The notes under the pieces were generated by a model. It saw only the letters and a list, made by a program, of their open reading frames with translations, had not been told where the DNA came from and made no database searches. A stretch of 64,000 bases of DNA, taken from contig NZ_VNFK01000010.1 of the NCBI RefSeq assembly GCF_007786235.1, forward strand, positions 1-64,000, read 5' to 3'. Shown in pieces: positions 41,730 through 49,605 of this stretch (position 1 is its first letter; every line of letters starts with the position of its first letter). The position numbers were made by a program, and so were the translations under genes. Source of the DNA: Paenarthrobacter nitroguajacolicus. Its GTDB lineage: Bacteria > Actinomycetota > Actinomycetes > Actinomycetales > Micrococcaceae.

Positions 41730-41804
41730 CTACGGAAGGTAGATGAGCGCGAGCACCAGCAGGACAGCAAGGACGACAGCGGCCATTATCTGCGTGCCGT
41801 CCAT
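41730..41804 (-). CDS. 24-residue membrane microprotein
   Basis: Tiny frame MDGTQIMAAVVLAVLLVLAL followed by IYLP; almost all of it would form one membrane helix. Its ATG overlaps the portal stop (TAATG), so translation could be coupled. It fills the 93-nt gap between portal and MuF genes. No family; its reality is supported by composition and coupling only. Confidence 0.5.
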   Translation of the reverse strand: MDGTQIMAAVVLAVLLVLALIYLP

Positions 41805-43372
41805 TACTTCAGCGCCGCTGCTGGGTCTTTGCCGTCCCGGAATGCCTTGGCGGCAAGGTCGCCTGCTGTGGCGTCCGCTGCGGCTGATGGGGGGATAAAT
41901 TCCCCGGCGTCGTTCACCATGGCTGCCAGTAGGTCGTCGATGTCGCGGACTCTGAGGGCACGCAGCACGAGCTTGAACTTCTCCACCGGTGGAAGGACGT
42001 CCATGTCGTTGGCCTTCTCAAGGGCGCCCATCAGGATGTCCAGCGGGATCTCTTCGAGCTCTGGCCAGATAACCTCTACGGTGGCGTCGGTGTCGCCCAG
42101 ATCCACGAGTAGGCGGTCATCCTCCCGGGTCACGGTCCCTTTCAGGGGTCCTCGTGGGGCGATGACGGCTTGCTCGATGACGTACCCGCAGGATGCCCGG
42201 TAAGCCTGAGACCAAACCTCTTGCCGGTTCATCAGCTCAAGGTACTGGGGCCGGTCCAGTGTCTCAGCGACAGCACGGGCGCCGGTCACGCCGGGGTCCG
42301 CCAGCAGGATCGTGACGTTCACGCCCAGAGCGGCCGCAGCCATCGCGGCGAGGGGCCGCCCGGACTCGGAGTCCAGTGTCGCACCTGTCTTCGGTACAGC
42401 CTCCAGCGTCTGGCCTTCACCGAGGGACACCGAAGATCCGGCGCCCATCTTGTTGAGCGCCTCGAGCCCGGCACGCTGCACCTGGGAGGCTTTCGCCTTC
42501 GAGGATGAGGCGCGGAACGCGATCCGAGACAATGCCCGGCAGAGGGTGGCCCAGTCCTCAAGGAACTCCTTGTACGACCGGCACCACGGCAGCGCGGCGA
42601 ACCCGTCACCAACACCCCACACTTTGGACCCGTAAGGGTTGACCTTGACGTGCAGGATGGGGGAATCCCACCGCACCTCAACACCGTTGTAGGACTTCTG
42701 CTTCGTGGCCGGCTGGTACTTGAGCGCCGGGTACAGGGCCTCGTACTCGCGGGACAGGGAACCGAAGGTGTTTGTGAGAGTGGTTTCAACCCAACGGCGA
42801 CGGTAGAACCACGGGGTGGTCTTGTCTCCCGGTTCTGAGATGATCTCCACGATTTCGTCGAACGGCAGCGGCCGGACCTTCACCCTGCCCGTGAGCGGGT
42901 TGGTGAAGTGAGCGAGGAACACGTTCCCGTCCGTACCAAGATCGTTCTCCAGTGAGATCCGAGCTTGTGCGCCGGTGACGGCGTCCATGTTGCCTTCATC
43001 GTCCAGGAAGGCCTTCACGACAGCGTCAACGTCCTGCTCACCGTCGTCGCCGGTGGCGCGGGCGTTGATCTCCACGCCCTGCCCGAATACGTACGATGCC
43101 CGGATCCCGAGTCCACGCTTCATAAGCGGATTGGCAAGGAACATCACCCGGCACAGCTCAGCGTTGCGGGTCAGCCCTTCACGGGTGAACTCGCGCTGCC
43201 CTGCCGCGGTGAGGGATTCCCAGCCAGTGTCCTCGTACATGAGCTGCAACCGGGCGAGGTTCTCGTTCGCCGTTTCAAGTCGGTAGGCCGCGTCCTCCAG
43301 CCGCCACGCTTCGACGGTCGGTTCCTGCTCTGTGGCCTTCTTGAGTCCGAGGGCTTCCATGATGCCAGGCAC
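41804..43372 (-). CDS. Portal protein
   Basis: Protein of 522 residues that forms the dodecameric ring for DNA entry. Lies between large terminase and MuF. Typical segments are the N-terminal GLTRNAELCRVMFLANPLMKRGLGIRASYVFG, WFYRRRWVETTL, SPILHVKVNPYGSKVWGVGDGFAALPW and a C-terminal helical part. GGAGG lies before the GTG at 43372; the ATG at 43360 (MEALGLKK) is an alternative. Confidence 0.85.
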   Translation of the reverse strand: MPGIMEALGLKKATEQEPTVEAWRLEDAAYRLETANENLARLQLMYEDTGWESLTAAGQREFTREGLTRNAELCRVMFLANPLMKRGLGIRASYVFGQGVEINARATGDDGEQDVDAVVKAFLDDEGNMDAVTGAQARISLENDLGTDGNVFLAHFTNPLTGRVKVRPLPFDEIVEIISEPGDKTTPWFYRRRWVETTLTNTFGSLSREYEALYPALKYQPATKQKSYNGVEVRWDSPILHVKVNPYGSKVWGVGDGFAALPWCRSYKEFLEDWATLCRALSRIAFRASSSKAKASQVQRAGLEALNKMGAGSSVSLGEGQTLEAVPKTGATLDSESGRPLAAMAAAALGVNVTILLADPGVTGARAVAETLDRPQYLELMNRQEVWSQAYRASCGYVIEQAVIAPRGPLKGTVTREDDRLLVDLGDTDATVEVIWPELEEIPLDILMGALEKANDMDVLPPVEKFKLVLRALRVRDIDDLLAAMVNDAGEFIPPSAAADATAGDLAAKAFRDGKDPAAALK

Positions 43373-43384
43373 TGGGCCCTCCAA

Positions 43385-44944
43385 TCAGTACGGGGTGATC
43401 GCGTACCCTCTCAGGTCCGCTTCTTCGTAGACGTCATCCTCAACTTGGTCGCCCAGCCCTTCAGTGAGGGGCATGAGGAGGACTCGGTTGATTGCCTGTG
43501 ACATGGCGTCGATGGTGTCGTCGTGGGCGCCGTTGGGGAACGCTTTGCCCTCTTCGACGAGCTCTTCCACATTGGGAAGTAGTTCCTCGGTGGGGAGCAC
43601 TACGTTCTGCGCGTGGGCCAGCGGAGAAATTGCTGAGGCTCTCGCGTACTTGGACCCCTCCGGCTCGATGGGTATCAAGCCGACCAGTTGGGACTTGAGC
43701 GCATTGATCGCAGCCGGGCCGTTGGCCTTGTCCTCTACGAACTTCGCGATGGCTTGCGGCCACTTCGCGGAAAGCGCTTTGATGGCCAGCAGAGACTCGT
43801 TGAAGTTCATGCGCCGGCGGACTTGATCCAACAGGTACGCGGACGTGCCGACCCGCAGCCAGACCTGCCCAACGACGAAGTCAGAGGTGGGCTTGTCCTT
43901 GAACGTGAGGTCCCAGGACTGCACCAGCTCGTGATCGTCGCGCCCGATACCAGGGACCGTGCGTGAACCGTCTGGGTGCTCGATCCAGAGCGGCTGGGTG
44001 TACCGCGCCCATTCCTTGGGGAACACGTTGCCCGTTTCTGGATTCGGTGAGCCTTGGTAAAGCGCAGAGAAGTCCCGTGGTCCGGCTTGGATGCGGATCT
44101 GTTCCCACTCGTCAGGTGTGCGGGACTGGCCGGTTCGTTCGTTGGTTCGGGCGGACTTCATCCATTCGCCGGGTTGCCGGCCGAGGGGGTCTGTTTCTCC
44201 GGCGTCCGGGTCGTGGTTTGCCTGTGCGGGGATGTTGATGACCCGCCAACGTGCCTTGTCCGGCTGGGACAGGAGGAAGCCTGCCATGTCGTCGACGTGC
44301 CAGCGGGTGAGGATGAGTATCACCGGTGCGCCGGGTGCGAGGCGGGTTGAACCGACTGAGCGCCAGAAGTTCTTGGCCCGTTCCCGGAACGTGGGTGATT
44401 CTGCCTGTTCACGGTTCGACACGGGGTCATCGATGAACAGGATGTCCGCGGGCTTACCCGTTAGGCCGCCAGTAAGGCCGACAGCCTTCACGCCACCTTT
44501 GTGCCCGTCGAGCTGCCATTCGGATGCTGCGCCGTTGTCAGCGCTGATCCGGAGGCCGAGATCGAGAGTTCCCTCTTGGCCTTGGTTGTCCGTGATGAAT
44601 CGGCGGATGTCCCTGCCGAAGGTGAGTGCCAGCCCAGCGGAGTAGGACACGACGGCGATGCGGCGTTCTGGGTTGCGGGTGAGGAACCAGAGTGGGCCGA
44701 TCTTCGTGACCCTCGTGCTTTTGCCCTCCTGCGGGGGCATGGAGATTATGAGGCGGTCGCAGGTGCCGTTCTCAACGTCCATGAGTGCCTGGTCGATGAA
44801 GTCCAGCGCGGGGGTTTGGATCGTCGACGGGTCCACGGCCTTAGCAAGCTGCCCGGGGGAGTCCCAGTGCGGGCGCTCGATCTTTTCGGGTTCCGGTGCC
44901 GGCTCGAACATGCGGGCCGCGTGCTCCCACATGTCGATGGTCAC
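43385..44944 (-). CDS. Terminase large subunit
   Basis: Packaging motor of 519 residues. ATPase: Walker A SMPPQEGKST (about 68-77) and Walker B DILFIDDP (about 167-174); coupling ILTRWHVDD. Nuclease: VQSWDLTFKD and GAHDDTIDAMSQA, giving the acidic metal-binding residues. GTG start with GGAGG upstream. Cuts concatemeric DNA and pumps it through the portal. Confidence 0.93.
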   Translation of the reverse strand: MTIDMWEHAARMFEPAPEPEKIERPHWDSPGQLAKAVDPSTIQTPALDFIDQALMDVENGTCDRLIISMPPQEGKSTRVTKIGPLWFLTRNPERRIAVVSYSAGLALTFGRDIRRFITDNQGQEGTLDLGLRISADNGAASEWQLDGHKGGVKAVGLTGGLTGKPADILFIDDPVSNREQAESPTFRERAKNFWRSVGSTRLAPGAPVILILTRWHVDDMAGFLLSQPDKARWRVINIPAQANHDPDAGETDPLGRQPGEWMKSARTNERTGQSRTPDEWEQIRIQAGPRDFSALYQGSPNPETGNVFPKEWARYTQPLWIEHPDGSRTVPGIGRDDHELVQSWDLTFKDKPTSDFVVGQVWLRVGTSAYLLDQVRRRMNFNESLLAIKALSAKWPQAIAKFVEDKANGPAAINALKSQLVGLIPIEPEGSKYARASAISPLAHAQNVVLPTEELLPNVEELVEEGKAFPNGAHDDTIDAMSQAINRVLLMPLTEGLGDQVEDDVYEEADLRGYAITPY

Positions 44945-44957
44945 GGTGGGCCTCCAA

Positions 44958-44963
44958 TAGGAT
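44958..44963 (+). promoter_or_regulatory. -10 hexamer TAGGAT of a leaderless gene
   Basis: TAGGAT, then TCAGTG, then GTG at 44970. The six-base gap matches the hexamer at 40501. Confidence 0.5.
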
Positions 44964-44969
44964 TCAGTG

Positions 44970-45554
44970 GTGGAAAAACTGAAAATCTGGTTCTCAAGCC
45001 GACCGTTGGGGGCCTATTGCGCAGCGCTGGGCATAGTCGGCGCCGCCGTGACTGGGGTAGCGTTCGTAGCGGTCTGGGGAACCGCTTGGGGCAAGGACCT
45101 ATTTGCGCCCGGCGCCGTCTTGATGACAGTGGCCCTGACTGCCTACATCGCGTCCCGCGGCGTTGTTAGCTGGCAGGAACAGAAGAAGCGTGACCGAGAA
45201 TCAAAGGAATTTGAGCGTCGAGAGAAGGTCTACTCCGAAATCGCAACGTTCATGCTTCAGCGGTTCATCGCGACTGACCGCACACCCGAAGAGGTGAAGG
45301 CAGATCGCAAGACGGATGCGGAATTGCGTACCCACGCGGCGCTGTGGGCCAGTTCGGGCACAGTACACATGCTCGCTTACTGGCAATCGCTTCTGTCCGA
45401 TGTCGATGGGAGCGCTTTGACTCCCATGCAATCCGAATTGCTGAAACAATCGTTTGGTCGGGCTCTTGTTGCCATGCGCGAGGATCTGGCCCCGAACCCG
45501 GACGATCATGAGCTTCCCCGCAATGTCATCTTGAAATCGATCTTCAACGACTAA
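44970..45554 (+). CDS. Two-span membrane protein between terminase genes (moron)
   Basis: Protein of 194 residues (VEKLKIWFSSR start; GTG 44967 adds one residue). Two hydrophobic segments at about 14-35 and 44-62 form a hairpin in the membrane, followed by a basic helix (WQEQKKRDRESKEFERREKV) and a soluble helical domain. It reads against both terminase genes. The fold resembles small two-helix membrane proteins with a cytoplasmic helical sensor seen in some exclusion systems, but I cannot name a family. No ribosome binding site; leaderless start proposed. Confidence 0.6.
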   Translation: MEKLKIWFSSRPLGAYCAALGIVGAAVTGVAFVAVWGTAWGKDLFAPGAVLMTVALTAYIASRGVVSWQEQKKRDRESKEFERREKVYSEIATFMLQRFIATDRTPEEVKADRKTDAELRTHAALWASSGTVHMLAYWQSLLSDVDGSALTPMQSELLKQSFGRALVAMREDLAPNPDDHELPRNVILKSIFND

Positions 45555-45755
45555 AGAAAGTGTGTGCCCCGCCAGTTTCTTCCGCTGGTGTGGGCGTGCC
45601 CGGTTTTGGTGCCAGCCATAAGGCTCCGTGGTGACTGCCGCCCAGCGCGGCTCGGAACAGGCCGGGACGATGCAGCGCTGTTACGGGCGCTTCCCGGATG
45701 GTGGGTCATCACCCTGTATCCCCGCTTGCATGTCGTTGTTTCGGCGGGGCTAGAG

Positions 45756-45818
45756 GGGCTGACAGGGAATCGAACCCTGATGTGGCAGGGGTGGTTACCT
45801 GCATAACCCGTTCAGCCC
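45756..45818 (-). tRNA. tRNA-like element lacking a D-arm
   Basis: On the minus strand: acceptor GGGCTGA/TCAGCCC (7 bp, perfect), T-arm CAGGG-TTCGATT-CCCTG (5 bp, perfect) and an anticodon-like stem GCAGG/CCTGC with 8-nt loop TAACCACC. Only nine bases lie between acceptor and anticodon stem, too few for a D-arm; total 63 nt, no encoded CCA. Either a degenerate tRNA remnant or a structural RNA. Anticodon not assignable (CCA for Trp is possible). Confidence 0.55.
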
Positions 45819-45829
45819 TGGACGCGAAA

Positions 45830-45859
45830 GAACCCGCCTCGTTGGGGGAAGGCGGGTTC
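45830..45859 (-). terminator. Terminator beside the tRNA-like element
   Basis: GAACCCGCCT/AGGCGGGTTC is a perfect 10-bp stem with a 10-nt loop; on the minus strand it is followed by TTTCG. Ends leftward transcription from the zinc/HTH gene before the tRNA-like element. Confidence 0.7.
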
Positions 45860-45940
45860 TCACGGTGTTGCGGTGGTTAGCCCCAAAGCCAGTAATCGCA
45901 TCATGAACAGGCTATGGATTATTTTGGCAACTGTCAAGCG

Positions 45941-46789
45941 TCATGCGGCATTTGCTAGTTGTTCTCGCCTGCCGGTGGGTGTTTCCCGGTATGCCGCAAT
46001 GACCGCCGCGGGAGTGTAGAGCTCCCGGCGGGTGTCCACGTCGCATGCGTCGGGTTCGAGCTTTCCGGCGTTGACCCAGTTGCGGGCCTTCTTGATGTCG
46101 ATCCTCGCGTGCCCTGAGGTGGTAAGCCATCGGGCGATGTCCGGAAGGAAAGCTTGGACGTGCCAAGCCTCGGAGATCAGCCATCGCTGGCGCTCCCGGC
46201 TGCCGTCCGTAGCACCGCAGAGCCTGCACTTGGCGATCTTCCCGCCGACGATGGACATCATGGTCCCGCCGCAGGGGAGGCCTCCGATTTCGTTCCAGCA
46301 TTCGCCCAGGCTGACCCGTTCCGCGCTCCGGTCGGTGGCGTAGCGGCAGTCATTGAGCGCTTCCCGCAGCTCTTCCTTCAGTGTGGCCGCCCATTCCATC
46401 TTCCGGATGAATGGGATCTGGGTGAGCAGCCATTTCGCGATGACCGGCGGTTCCCCGAACGGACCGACGGTGGGGAGCTGCGACTTCCAACCGCCAAGGA
46501 TCACTCGGAGCGTCTGAGCTTTGTCGAGGGCGTCCAGGTTCGCGGGTTCCCGCGAACCCGCGTGCCCGCCGGAGCCGCCCACGGAGGGCGCCCCGACGTC
46601 GAGCCGTGAGCCGGACACCATGATGTCTTCCCACACCCCAGCCACGGCGCGAAGGTCCTCTTCCAAAGGAGTGGTGCATTGGTGGCAGAGGGTGAACCCA
46701 TCATGCAAGGGTGCTTCGCAGTTCCCACATTCCGTGCCGGGTGAGCCGGTGCTGTGACTTCCACCCGTGATGACCTGACTTGCGTGCAT
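45941..46789 (-). CDS. Zinc-ribbon and HTH DNA-binding protein
   Basis: Protein of 282 residues. The N-terminus has two CxxC pairs (CGNCEAPLHDGFTLCHQC, about 21-38); a middle part has CGGTM and CRLCG that may bind another zinc; the C-terminus (about 225-275) has a helix-turn-helix with GHARIDIKKARNWVNAGKLEP, like MerR-type or phage regulators. ATG 46789 has GGGGGT upstream. Sits between small and large terminase genes and may control late genes or aid packaging. Confidence 0.65.
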   Translation of the reverse strand: MHASQVITGGSHSTGSPGTECGNCEAPLHDGFTLCHQCTTPLEEDLRAVAGVWEDIMVSGSRLDVGAPSVGGSGGHAGSREPANLDALDKAQTLRVILGGWKSQLPTVGPFGEPPVIAKWLLTQIPFIRKMEWAATLKEELREALNDCRYATDRSAERVSLGECWNEIGGLPCGGTMMSIVGGKIAKCRLCGATDGSRERQRWLISEAWHVQAFLPDIARWLTTSGHARIDIKKARNWVNAGKLEPDACDVDTRRELYTPAAVIAAYRETPTGRREQLANAA

Positions 46790-46847
46790 GATGACCCCCA
46801 AAACACTCCCCAATCCCCAAGACCTTTACCAAGCGCCAGTTTAACAT

Positions 46848-47603
46848 CTACAATGCGTTTCCTCCGGCAAGAAGACGGAGCTGTTGAGGGACGATTTCCG
46901 GCACCAACGCTTGCTGCGCGGGGGACAGATTGAGGGCGGCGAGGATACGCCGGATCGCCTCAGCCACGAGGGCGCCCTGGGATTCAGCAAGCTTGACCTT
47001 GCGCTCCTCAATGCCAGCCTTCAGAGCGAGAGCGCACACCTTCGCGAGGTGGTCGCGCTCTTTGAAGTAGAGCTGATACCAGATGTTGATGCCAGCCTGT
47101 TCAACGACAGTCTGGCCCGCGTCTTCACCACCGGTCTTGTCCCGATACTCGGTCTGACCCCACACGAGGGAATGAGCGTTGGGGTTCCCGGACTCATCAG
47201 AGCCTTCATGGAACTCGGAGTCGCCATCCTTGTTCCATGTCGTCCGGTCCTCAGTGCCACGCGTGAGCTTATCCACGGTGTCCAGATCTTGGACTTTCTC
47301 CCGCAGCCAGGCGACGTGGCCGGCGGTCCAGTGGATCTCATCCAGCAAGGCTTTGCCTGGGTCGATGTCGATGGGCAGGCCGAGGGTACGCACGCCGCGC
47401 TCTAGTTCCTTCTGGGCCTGCGCTTCAGCGACCCGCCGTTCGGCAGCCTTCCGGGCTTGTGGTGAGTTCCCACCGTGGCGGCCACAACGCGTGGCACCCT
47501 CAGCGGGTGACAGTCCGCAGGGCTTTTCTTGCTTGTTCTTCGCCCCGCAGATCGTTCTACCCTTCACGATCTGGCCGGGCGCGTATTTCGGATCACTCGC
47601 CAT
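46848..47603 (-). CDS. Terminase small subunit
   Basis: Protein of 251 residues and the first gene of the leftward late region. The N-terminal zinc-like start (CGAKNKQEKPCGL, CGRHGGNSPQARKAAERRVAEAQAQ) and the central helical part (DEIHWTAGHVAWLREKVQ, WYQLYFKERDHLAKVCALALKAGIEERKVKLAESQG) are typical for actinophage small terminases, which bind the packaging site. AGGAG precedes the ATG. Confidence 0.82.
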   Translation of the reverse strand: MASDPKYAPGQIVKGRTICGAKNKQEKPCGLSPAEGATRCGRHGGNSPQARKAAERRVAEAQAQKELERGVRTLGLPIDIDPGKALLDEIHWTAGHVAWLREKVQDLDTVDKLTRGTEDRTTWNKDGDSEFHEGSDESGNPNAHSLVWGQTEYRDKTGGEDAGQTVVEQAGINIWYQLYFKERDHLAKVCALALKAGIEERKVKLAESQGALVAEAIRRILAALNLSPAQQALVPEIVPQQLRLLAGGNAL

Positions 47604-47664
47604 TACTATTCACTCCTAGATCCTGGGTGGGCTGACTGACCACACCTATGACAACAGCCTCATA

Positions 47665-47683
47665 ACAGTTGCGTCACAACTGT
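47665..47683. promoter_or_regulatory. ACAGTTG inverted repeat before the late operon
   Basis: ACAGTTG-N5-CAACTGT upstream of the small terminase gene. The half site recurs at 48224-48233 (TAACAGTTGC) and at 51828-51835 (CAACTGTA), before other transcription units. A TGTTAT -10-like box overlaps it on the minus strand. Candidate binding site of a phage activator or repressor. Confidence 0.4.
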
Positions 47684-48033
47684 AGGGAAAGTTAATGCAA
47701 CATTTTTCTGCTGAGTTCTGCACAGCAGCGGGGCGTCCGGGTGAATGCATGTTGCAAGAAGTTTCCATATCACAGCATGGCGGTAGGTGCGGATCTACTG
47801 CGGAGCTGGCCAGTACCCAACAATTGTCCATCAAGCCAACTAGGCTTTTAACTACAGAGGCCGGCACCCCCACTCGTCCTGAGAAAACAGAGGGGGTCCG
47901 GCCACCAGAACAACGAATTCGAAGTTCGCCGTTCATGGTCATCGTAGGCGCCGGGAGAGCAGCAATGCAATCCGCTGGGCTTACTTGCCATGCCCGGTGG
48001 GCTGAGGACTCGCTTACCGAAGGATGAAACACC

Positions 48034-48162
48034 ATGGCTTCACGCCGATCATCGAGCCACTGCCCGAACTGCTCCGCACGTAACCAGTCGACGCTCATTG
48101 CAGGCGTGCTGTGCCTGGTCCGCACGGTTGTAGCTGTCGTCCTGCATGAGCTTTTGAGGTAG
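48034..48162 (+). CDS. Possible 42-residue membrane protein with CxxC
   Basis: ATG frame MASRRSSSHCPNCSARNQST followed by a hydrophobic helix (LIAGVLCLVRTVVAVVLHEL-type). AAGGA about 9 nt upstream. Basic start, one CxxC pair, one membrane span. It lies on the plus strand in the poorly coding junction, with an inverted repeat CCGGTTC/GAACCGG (48180-48206) after it. Weak support. Confidence 0.35.
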   Translation: MASRRSSSHCPNCSARNQSTLIAGVLCLVRTVVAVVLHELLR

Positions 48163-48271
48163 CGCACACCGAATGGACCCCGGTTCACCAAAATTTAACG
48201 AACCGGACAATCAACATGCCGGTTAACAGTTGCTGAAATGTATGTGCTGAGGAATAGCGTGGTTCTTACCG

Positions 48272-48324
48272 GGCCGGGGCGCTCCCCATTTGGTCGCCAA
48301 ACGAAGCGAGGAGCGTTCCCGGCC
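48272..48324. other. Branched inverted repeat in the early/late junction
   Basis: Outer arms GGCCGGG-CGCTCC and GGAGCG-CCCGGCC pair (13 bp with small bulges); inside is a smaller hairpin TTTGG-TCG-CCAAA. No coding frame is convincing here. Could be a structured RNA or a protein/DNA site. The 48163-48439 stretch holds nothing else I can identify apart from an ACAGTTG motif at 48224. Confidence 0.5.
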
Positions 48325-48439
48325 AAAGAGCAGTAGATAGAGGTCCGCTGCTGGCTTCATGGTACGCAGGCTGTTCGCCCAGGGGCAACAACCAACTTGC
48401 CGTGTTGCTGGTCGGTTGGCCTCGGAAACGAGGTGTGAG

Positions 48440-48571
48440 ATGGGTAGACATGAGCAACCTAAGCGCGGGATGGCTAAGTGGACCCCCAAGGACTGGGCTT
48501 CCGTACTGGCATCGGCTGGATACCTTGCTGAGAAGGCGTGGAAGATTTGGAAGGACTGGGGCTGGTTCTAG
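48440..48571 (+). CDS. 43-residue tryptophan-rich protein
   Basis: ATG frame starting MGRHEQPKRGMAKWTPKDWA and ending KAWKIWKDWGWF, with an amphipathic helix in between. GAGGTG lies 4 nt before the ATG and a perfect 12-bp hairpin follows the stop, so the unit looks complete. Basic and rich in tryptophan; might act on membranes or bind DNA, but function is unknown. The frame is open upstream to 48359. Confidence 0.5.
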   Translation: MGRHEQPKRGMAKWTPKDWASVLASAGYLAEKAWKIWKDWGWF

Positions 48572-48580
48572 CCTGAGCAA

Positions 48581-48610
48581 CGCATGGCCGCTACGCCCAG
48601 CGGCCATGCG
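48581..48610. terminator. Perfect 12-bp hairpin after the small plus-strand gene
   Basis: CGCATGGCCGCT and AGCGGCCATGCG with a 6-nt loop. It lies 10 nt after the stop at 48571 and could also end the leftward early operon. No T tract. Confidence 0.65.
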
Positions 48611-48682
48611 CAGGTTGTTCCAGAGATCTGGATCTCCTCGTAGGCGAACTCGCCAAAGACAAGATGTTCTGCACGACCCAGG

Positions 48683-48820
48683 TCACATGGCCTCCTGCTT
48701 CCCGTGTTGTGGGCAGTCTGGGCTGGTTGGTTTGGGGTGCTGTGGTGAGTAGCGCCATGGTGGGCATGTGCAGCCGGGATAGGTGTTGGTCCGCCGGGCC
48801 CACGCGTCAGTGGCACCCAT
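48683..48820 (-). CDS. 45-residue Cys/His zinc-type protein
   Basis: Frame MGATDAWARRTNTYPGCTCP, then the pattern DCPQHG near the end: a CxCP...CPxHG arrangement typical of tiny phage zinc proteins. It is the last gene of the early operon, starting 14 nt after the previous stop, without a clear ribosome site. Confidence 0.45.
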   Translation of the reverse strand: MGATDAWARRTNTYPGCTCPPWRYSPQHPKPTSPDCPQHGKQEAM

Positions 48821-48833
48821 ACCCGGGAGGATG

Positions 48834-49139
48834 TCAGGCATCAGGGTTCGTGAGTTGGTGGATCTGGTTGTGGAAAGCCACGTGAACACTCGCGGGGTGC
48901 TTTGCCATATCCGCGGGTGGCCGTCCCATGTAGATGATTTCGTTGTTGATCTGGATGCCACACAGCAGGCATGTCAGGTACCTCGGGATGGGGTTGCTGT
49001 TCACTGGCGGGGTGAAGACACTCTCAAGGGTGTGCGGGTTGTCCCGCTTGTGGATCGTGTCAGCGGCCAGTTTCCTTACCGCCTCCGGTGATGGCTTCGC
49101 ATCCATCAGTACGGCCATTGCCTCATCAAGCTCACTCAT
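48834..49139 (-). CDS. Early hypothetical protein (101 aa)
   Basis: Protein of 101 residues, helical N-terminus (SELDEAMAVLMDAKPSPEAVRKLAADTI) and a C-terminal CLLCGIQINNEIIYMG zinc-knuckle-like part with later histidines (HPASVHVAFHNQIHQL). ATG overlaps the preceding stop by 4 nt. Unknown function. Confidence 0.65.
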   Translation of the reverse strand: MSELDEAMAVLMDAKPSPEAVRKLAADTIHKRDNPHTLESVFTPPVNSNPIPRYLTCLLCGIQINNEIIYMGRPPADMAKHPASVHVAFHNQIHQLTNPDA

Positions 49140-49306
49140 CGGTGATCGTTCCGGGCGTAGTCGTCAGCAAGCTCCGTCTCCGGGGCTTCGAACCATGCCC
49201 CGCAACTGCACTCATGCGGCATGTCGTGGCCTTCGACCTTAGTGCAGGTGCAAGTCTCGCCGCCTAGTTTCCACACGGGCCCTACCTTCTGCCGGCATCC
49301 GCTCAT
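49136..49306 (-). CDS. 56-residue cysteine-rich protein
   Basis: Frame MSGCRQKVGPVWKLGGETCT, then CTKVEGHDMPHECSCGAWFE and an acidic end. Four to six Cys/His ligands suggest a zinc fold. Both ends overlap neighbouring genes by 4 nt (ATGA), strong evidence that it is real although very short. Function unknown. Confidence 0.7.
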   Translation of the reverse strand: MSGCRQKVGPVWKLGGETCTCTKVEGHDMPHECSCGAWFEAPETELADDYARNDHR

Positions 49307-49605
49307 GATTCACCGCCTGCGTACCGTGCTTCTATTTCGTCGGCCTGTTTGTTGAGCGTGGTGGCGCGTTCCTTACACCACTGGGCGAACTCGCGGCGCT
49401 CGTCAGTGGACAGGATGATTTCCTCTTCCGGACGGTCGTTGCTGGGATTGCGCCGGAACCAGCGGCCCTTCTTCACCTTGACTTCGCTTACGGTGCCTGG
49501 GTACTCACACTCAAGCAGCACCCCAAGCCCATCAGCGGCGCGGGCCTGCTTCCGGTAATGGTCCGCGTAGCGCAAGTCCTCACGCATTCTTTCAACGGCG
49601 CTCAT
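49303..49605 (-). CDS. Early hypothetical protein (100 aa)
   Basis: Charged helical protein of 100 residues (RMREDLRYADHYRKQARAADGLG at the start, DERREFAQWCKERATTLNKQADEIEARY at the end) with a short beta centre (EYPGTVSEVKVKKGRWFRR). ATGA overlaps at both ends. No family recognised. Confidence 0.7.
   Translation of the reverse strand: MSAVERMREDLRYADHYRKQARAADGLGVLLECEYPGTVSEVKVKKGRWFRRNPSNDRPEEEIILSTDERREFAQWCKERATTLNKQADEIEARYAGGES

Noticed and set aside
45912-46301. Leftward frame of 129 codons
   Set aside because: Shadow of the zinc/HTH gene at 45941; composition is not protein-like.
47695-48027. Plus-strand frame of 110 codons in the early/late junction
   Set aside because: Odd composition, no ribosome site or -10 box at the correct distance, no domain; overlaps with regulatory-looking repeats.
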